A program made the translations under genes and the position numbers. A stretch of DNA of 10,733 nucleotides from Pirellulales bacterium (lineage in GTDB: Bacteria; Planctomycetota; Planctomycetia; Pirellulales; JAICIG01): positions 1 through 10,733 of the forward strand of contig JAICIG010000278.1 in the NCBI GenBank assembly GCA_025924495.1. Direction: 5' to 3'. The notes under the pieces were generated by a model. The model had not been told where the DNA came from and searched no databases. It saw only the letters and a program-made list of their open reading frames with translations. How positions within the stretch are numbered: the stretch's first letter is position 1; each line of letters opens with the position of its first letter. Below, one piece after another: positions 6,948 through 10,733 of this stretch.

Positions 6948-7085
6948 GCAGCGGCGACCCAATGGCTGGTGCTTAATGCGGACAAGTTGGGCATTGATCC
7001 GCTGCCTGCCCAAATGGCAGAAGATTCCGCGATTATTACATTTCAGGCTTCGCAAACTGCCTATTCTTTCTTGGTTGACGATTAA
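6948..7085 (+). other. Possible small or remnant coding stretch
   Basis: This is the most protein-like part of the 523-base gap between sdhC and the response regulator. An open frame of 45 codons ends at TAA 7083-7085. From GTG at 6969 it gives 38 residues with the run LNADKLGIDPLPAQ and an amphipathic end, AIITFQASQTAYSFLVDD. There is no ribosome-binding site and a stop lies just upstream at 6945-6947. It could be the tail of a decayed gene or chance. An overlapping frame at 6883-7122 gives a less natural, Arg/Trp-rich peptide and is not accepted. Otherwise the interval 6855-7258 shows no RNA gene or repeat that I recognise. Confidence 0.2.
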
Positions 7086-7264
7086 GTTTCTGCTAGAAAG
7101 AATTGAACTGATAAGGATTTAGGCGCTGATAGCGCGGCAAAAGGACCGATCGATTGGTTTTGGTATCCGAGTTGCTTCTTGGCAAGGTATCGTTGATTTG
7201 ACTGCAAGTTGGTCGGTCAGCGTTGTTTAGCTATCGAAAAAGCAAACGAGACAGAGCCGTGGTG

Positions 7265-7708
7265 GTGCCGTCGATTCTAATCACCGACGATGATCGCGAT
7301 TTTCGCGAGACGCTGCGCGGCGTGTTTGAGCCCGAGGGCTTTCGCACCGTACTGGCGAGCGCCGGCGACGAAGCGCTCGATATCGTCCGCAGCGAAGACA
7401 TTCACTTGCTGCTGCTCGATATGCACATGCCGCGGTTAACAGGGCTGGAAACCTTACGGTTGGTCAAGCAGTTCAAGTCGCGGCTGCCGTGCATTCTGCT
7501 GTCGGCGAATGCCGATCGATCGCTGGTGGAGCAGGCCCTGCAAGCCGACGCATTTTCGTTTTTGTCAAAGCCCGTAACGCGCCGTGAGATTACGTCGACG
7601 GTGCGGCTGGCCTTGCATCGGACGTACAATTGGCCGCTCGATCATGTGATTCCGCAGAACGATGAGTCGGCCGGCTTGCCTTATCGGCCCGAATCGGGCC
7701 GACAGTAG
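7265..7708 (+). CDS. Single-domain response regulator (receiver only)
   Basis: Predicted 147-residue CheY-like receiver. The acidic pocket is DDD at 8-10 in ILITDDDRDFRETL. D52 in LLLLDMHMP is the phosphoacceptor. S80 in CILLSA takes the Thr/Ser position and K102-P103 in LSKPVT is the conserved Lys-Pro. About 30 residues after the receiver are Pro/Asp-rich and show no DNA-binding or enzymatic output domain, so it likely signals through protein contacts or acts as a phosphate sink. I prefer the third of three consecutive GTG codons (7259, 7262, 7265), giving M-PSILITDDD, with a weak GAG eight bases upstream. The frame is open back to TTG at 7223, but that adds a basic stretch unlike a receiver start. 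No histidine kinase is encoded in this window. It is divergent from sdhC. Confidence 0.88.
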   Translation: MPSILITDDDRDFRETLRGVFEPEGFRTVLASAGDEALDIVRSEDIHLLLLDMHMPRLTGLETLRLVKQFKSRLPCILLSANADRSLVEQALQADAFSFLSKPVTRREITSTVRLALHRTYNWPLDHVIPQNDESAGLPYRPESGRQ

Positions 7709-7749
7709 GCAGCGAACTTTCCCGCCGGCGACGTTTTTCGTAAGTATTT

Positions 7750-7884
7750 CGTAGGGTGGGCATTGCCCGCCAGCGGCTTGGAAAGACGCCGGCAATTTGT
7801 AAAGCGTGATCCGGCAATAGCCGTTCAATAACGCGTTGGATTGAAAGCGCGATTTGAGTTCCGGTGGGCAGTGCCCACCCTACG
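7750..7884. repeat. 135-bp unit bounded by inverted GTAGGGTGGGCA palindromes
   Basis: A 22-base arm at 7750-7771 is repeated in inverted orientation at 7863-7884 with two differences. Each arm is itself palindromic (GGTGGGCA against TGCCCACC in the right arm). The 91-base interior has no gene; CCGGCAAT occurs twice in it. No clear target-site duplication flanks it. It fills the gap between the response regulator and the DUF1501 gene, so it may be a small palindromic repeat pair, a MITE-like remnant or a transcript 3' structure. Confidence 0.65.
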
Positions 7885-7967
7885 GCTCTTATTGCGATAT
7901 TTGGCGCCACATGGCGATTCGTGCGGGTTCTTAGGCTATGCTGGAGGTTCCCGCCGGAGCCCCGCCG

Positions 7968-9404
7968 ATGCACTGCCGCCGTTTTGCCGCCGAGCCTCTT
8001 ACCCGTCGAGATATGCTGCGGCATTGCGCCAATGGATTTGGCGCAGTGGCGCTGGCGGCGCTACTCAACGAGCGGGCGTTCGCGGGCGATCTAGAGTCGC
8101 AAGTCGCCAGCCATCCGCTCGCGCCGCGGCCGGCGCATTTTGCGGCCAAGGCCAAGAACATCATTTTCTTGTATATGGACGGCGGCGTATCGCAGGTCGA
8201 TTCGTTCGACCCGAAGCCGCGCCTGGATCGCGAGCATGGCCAGCCGATCAAGATGAAGGTGCCGGCCACGCAGTTCAACAACGTGGGCAATGTGCTCAAG
8301 AGTCCCTGGGCGTTCCGCCAGTATGGCGAGTGCGGGATGCCGGTGAGCGATTTGTTTCCGTACATTGGCGGCTGCGCAGACGAGCTGTGCGTGATTCGCT
8401 CGATGATGTCGAAGTTTTCCGAGCACACAAACGCCAATTACTTTTTGCATACCGGCTCGGGATTGCAGGGGCGGCCCAGCATGGGCGCCTGGTTTGGCTA
8501 CGGGCTGGGGAGCGAGTGTCAGGACTTGCCCGGCTTCGTCGTGCTGAATGGCGGGCTGATACCTCCGGGCGGGCTGGACAACTTCGGCAGCGGCTTTTTG
8601 CCGGCGAGTTTTCAAGGCTCAATCTTCAAGCAAGGCCCTATGCCGGTCGACAACGTGCAGCGCAGCGAGCCGAGCGCCGAATTACAGCGCGCGAAGCTGG
8701 CTTTGCTCGGCCAACTCGATCGCGGCGTGCTGGAAAGTCAGGGTCCGAACGACCAGCTCGAGTCGGCGATCGCCAACTATGAGCTGGCCTTCCGTATGCA
8801 AACGGCTGTGCCTGACTTGATGGATCTCAGCCAGGAGACCGCGTCCACCGGGCAGCTCTATGGCATGGAGGCCGAATATGATCTGACGCGCGGCTACGGG
8901 GCTTTGTGCCTGATCGCGCGCCGGCTGGTGGAGCGGGGCGTGCGATTCATCGAGCTTACTTGCCCAAGCGTTGGCGCCGATCGCTGGGATCAACACAGCA
9001 ATCTAAAAGACGGGCACCAGAAAAACGCCCGGGTCGTGGATCAGCCGATCGCGGGCTTGCTCAAGGATTTGAAAAACCGCGGACTTCTAGAAAGCACGTT
9101 GGTTGTCTGGGCCGGCGAGTTTGGCCGCACGCCGATGGCCCAAGGGAGCGATGGCCGCGACCACAATCCGTTCGGCTTTTCGATCTGGATGGCGGGCGGC
9201 GGGGTCAAAGGCGGCACGATCTATGGCGCTACCGACGATTACGGCTATTACGCCGTCGAGAACCGCGTCGAGATGCATGATCTGCACGCCACCATGCTGC
9301 ATCTTTTAGGGCTTGATCACACCCGGCTGACCTTCCGCTTCGGCGGTCGCGACATGCGGCTGACCGATGTGCACGGCAACATATTGCACGATGTTCTGGC
9401 GTAG
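7968..9404 (+). CDS. DUF1501 family protein with twin-arginine signal
   Basis: Predicted 478-residue exported protein of the DUF1501 family, which has an alkaline-phosphatase/sulfatase-like fold and is very abundant in planctomycetes; its substrate is not established. The N-terminus holds TRRDML (12-17), then a hydrophobic stretch GFGAVALAALL (23-33) and AFA before G40, a Tat-type signal with a possible cleavage site. Family motifs follow in order: DGGVSQVDSFDP (71-82), HTNANYFLHTGSG (153-165), GEFGRTP (383-389), GRDHNP (396-401), WMAGGGVKGG and HDLHATMLHLLGLDH (437-451), ending in RLTDVHG. Length is normal and the gene is intact. I chose ATG 7968, which has GGAG eight bases upstream; ATG 7938 is in frame and would add ten residues. 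The DUF1549/DUF1553 cytochrome-type partner often found beside this family is not in the window. Confidence 0.93.
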   Translation: MHCRRFAAEPLTRRDMLRHCANGFGAVALAALLNERAFAGDLESQVASHPLAPRPAHFAAKAKNIIFLYMDGGVSQVDSFDPKPRLDREHGQPIKMKVPATQFNNVGNVLKSPWAFRQYGECGMPVSDLFPYIGGCADELCVIRSMMSKFSEHTNANYFLHTGSGLQGRPSMGAWFGYGLGSECQDLPGFVVLNGGLIPPGGLDNFGSGFLPASFQGSIFKQGPMPVDNVQRSEPSAELQRAKLALLGQLDRGVLESQGPNDQLESAIANYELAFRMQTAVPDLMDLSQETASTGQLYGMEAEYDLTRGYGALCLIARRLVERGVRFIELTCPSVGADRWDQHSNLKDGHQKNARVVDQPIAGLLKDLKNRGLLESTLVVWAGEFGRTPMAQGSDGRDHNPFGFSIWMAGGGVKGGTIYGATDDYGYYAVENRVEMHDLHATMLHLLGLDHTRLTFRFGGRDMRLTDVHGNILHDVLA

Positions 9405-9432
9405 GTTGGTTCGCAAAAGGCGGGAGGAAGGA

Positions 9433-9550
9433 GGCAGACAGAAATGTCTACCCTCCTGAGGCGAAGAGGAGCCCGGCAGACAGGAATAGGAATGTCTGCC
9501 CTCCTGAGGCGAAGAGAAGCGCGGCGGACACGAATGTCCGCCCTCTGGGA
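9433..9550. repeat. Three tandem palindromic units between convergent genes
   Basis: Units start at 9433, 9475 and 9523. Each opens with a GGC(A/G)GACA...TGTC(T/C)(G/A)CC inverted repeat, followed by CTCCTGAGGCGAAGAG in the first two. They are about 42 and 48 bases long, then a shorter third; the second is longer because AGGAAT is duplicated. The same core stands alone at 2606-2625. They lie between the stop codons of the DUF1501 gene (9404) and the minus-strand gene (9574), where hairpins could end transcription in both directions, though no T-tracts are evident. Confidence 0.7.
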
Positions 9551-9573
9551 TGAGCGCGAATACGGCGACCGCC

Positions 9574-10560
9574 TTAACGCAAGGGCGGCGCTGCGGGGCG
9601 GTTTCTAGAATTTGCCGAGGGCACGAGCGGACGCTGGGCCTGCTCTTGAACTGCAGGGGGCTCATCGCGAATTACCTTATAGCCCCATTTCTTCTTGGGA
9701 TCGGTGAAGAAGTCTTTAAGAGCCTGAAAGGGACTGTTGACGGCTGGAGCTTCGAAAACATAGACCAGCCGCTGCTCGTTTCTCGGCGTGTGGTTGGGCA
9801 AGAATTCGTTGATGGCGAAGGGGCTCATATCCGCCTCGTTGAGAATGATTTGCACCAGGCTGAAATTGGCGGCGTCTTGCTGGGTCTTGGGTTGAGCTTC
9901 CAGCAATAACTGGCCCGGTTCGAGCTTAAACTTGGTGAAGTTTCGATCGGGCGTTGAAATGCGCATCCAGAAACGCTGCTGCATCTTCTGCGCTGAAGAA
10001 CTGAACACGAACGGCAGCGGAGCGTCGGCGATGGCTTTGCCTTGCAGTTCTTTGGGCAACGGCCGCTCGATGATTTGCTTCTTCTCGGCTCGCACTTCGT
10101 AGACCACTTTGCCGTCGCAGATCCAATGTTCGCCGCCTTGGCCCTTCTCATCGGGCTCGACCTTATACATCCCACGGTCGGGAGCGGCGTACTTTAGTTC
10201 GCCCTCGTGCGAGGGTGGCGCGGCGGGGCCTTGTGCGCCAAGCTGCAATTGGGTCCTGTATTCCGTTAGCGTGAATTTGCAGGAGAAGGTCTTGATCTTC
10301 TTATTGTTCTCTTCCCACTTCGCGAGCACCTGGGTCAATGTCGCTTGATCTTGAGGCGCAAGTTGAAAACCTGGCTGCGGGCGAGCCTGTTGCGGCGGTT
10401 GAGGACGAGCCGCTTGCCGCTGAGGCGGGCGTTGGGTGGGCAGACCGGGAAATCGGAGGCCCCCGTTGTTGGCCGGCGCCCGCTGCTGTGCAAAGGCCGG
10501 CGATACGGCGACGATGCTGGCCGCGAGAGCAATCCAAATGCGACGATGACCCAAGAGCAT
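9574..10560 (-). CDS. Secreted TIGR03009-type protein, LolA-like
   Basis: Predicted 328-residue exported protein. A signal peptide spans 1-24 (basic HRR, hydrophobic IWIALAASIVAV, AFA before Q25). A Pro/Gln/Arg-rich linker (about 25-70) follows, then a mainly beta domain (about 72-300). Its strands include FSCKFTLTEY, GELKYAAPDRGMYKV, HWICDGKVVYEVRAEKKQIIERPLP, MRISTPD and RLVYVFEAP. The pattern of a stress-free helix, then GELKY...PDR...K and W-x-C-DG-x-x-x-Y resembles LolA-type lipoprotein carriers and the planctomycete-specific TIGR03009 domain as I remember it. Its function is unknown; binding a lipid or hydrophobic ligand in the periplasm is an inference from fold resemblance. I chose ATG 10558-10560 because GGAG lies seven bases upstream and the signal peptide follows directly. 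The frame extends to 10653, but those 31 residues do not look like an export signal. It converges on the DUF1501 gene. Confidence 0.82.
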   Translation of the reverse strand: MLLGHRRIWIALAASIVAVSPAFAQQRAPANNGGLRFPGLPTQRPPQRQAARPQPPQQARPQPGFQLAPQDQATLTQVLAKWEENNKKIKTFSCKFTLTEYRTQLQLGAQGPAAPPSHEGELKYAAPDRGMYKVEPDEKGQGGEHWICDGKVVYEVRAEKKQIIERPLPKELQGKAIADAPLPFVFSSSAQKMQQRFWMRISTPDRNFTKFKLEPGQLLLEAQPKTQQDAANFSLVQIILNEADMSPFAINEFLPNHTPRNEQRLVYVFEAPAVNSPFQALKDFFTDPKKKWGYKVIRDEPPAVQEQAQRPLVPSANSRNRPAAPPLR

Positions 10561-10567
10561 CGAGCGT

Positions 10568-10571
10568 CTCC
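10568..10571 (-). promoter_or_regulatory. Shine-Dalgarno of the TIGR03009-type gene
   Basis: GGAG on the minus strand, seven bases before the ATG at 10558-10560. It decides the start in favour of the form with a normal signal peptide. Bases 10572-10733 upstream show no gene and no convincing promoter. Confidence 0.5.
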
Positions 10572-10733
10572 AACAAGGAACCGAATACTGGCAGTGCTGC
10601 ACAACAACGGCGAGCAGAAAGCCGCTGGCCGGCGCGAGGCGGGATGGTAACAAAAACCCCTTGGCGAACCTAGGTCGGTTCCGCCAGCCAGGCCAGCCAA
10701 GTATCAGTTGATTCGAAGCCTGGCAAGTTGAGA

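Noticed and set aside
7075..7103. Possible plus-strand promoter TTGACG with AAGAAT 17 bases on, before the response regulator
   Set aside because: The -35 is good, but the -10 is weak and would leave a leader of about 150 bases. Not enough to call.
7841..8782. A 313-codon plus-strand frame overlapping the start of the DUF1501 gene
   Set aside because: It is a shifted reading of the DUF1501 gene: Arg/Ala/Gly-rich with no motifs, while the competing frame has the full family signature.
10654..10733. Promoter for the TIGR03009-type gene at the window end (TTGCCA, GATACT on the minus strand)
   Set aside because: Spacing is about 15 bases and the -10 matches only four of six positions. This is within chance expectation.

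Overview
The window looks like a chromosomal segment of a planctomycete, most likely of the Pirellulales type. The reasons are a DUF1501 protein with a twin-arginine signal, a secreted protein of the planctomycete-restricted TIGR03009 type, GC-rich codon use with TTG and GTG starts, frequent absence of strong Shine-Dalgarno sites, and intergenic gaps filled with short GC-rich palindromic repeats. This assignment is inferred from remembered family features; no search was run.

Layout. At 1-1886, a lone PD-(D/E)XK nuclease-like gene (344-1477, +) sits between two diverged direct copies of a roughly 230-bp array of hairpins (17-246 and 1508-1740). A 56-bp fragment of the same array (1831-1886) abuts the stop codon of the next gene. 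At 1887-6741 is a minus-strand cluster read in the order sdhC, sdhA, sdhB: a complete B-type (Bacillus-like, one cytochrome b subunit) succinate:quinone oxidoreductase. A small two-helix membrane protein of YcxB-like type follows in the same direction. The sdhC-sdhA and sdhA-sdhB gaps are 109 and 195 nt, and the second contains a 15-nt inverted repeat that could fold in the transcript.

At 6742-7264 is a divergent control region with a plausible sdhC promoter and a good Shine-Dalgarno before the TTG start of sdhC. A single-domain response regulator (7265-7708, +) and a DUF1501 protein (7968-9404, +) follow. They are separated by a 135-bp unit bounded by inverted copies of a GTAGGGTGGGCA-type palindrome. 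A secreted LolA-like TIGR03009-type protein (9574-10560, -) converges on the DUF1501 gene. Three tandem palindromic units fill the gap between the two stop codons.

Functionally, the best-supported unit is sdhCAB: SdhA oxidises succinate at a covalent FAD, SdhB passes electrons through three Fe-S clusters, and SdhC reduces quinone in the membrane through hemes. The other genes look like independent transcription units. I see no clear new multi-gene system. The least-explained material is the non-coding palindromic repeat content: at least three unrelated families at gene ends, one of which changes sequence while largely keeping its base pairing.
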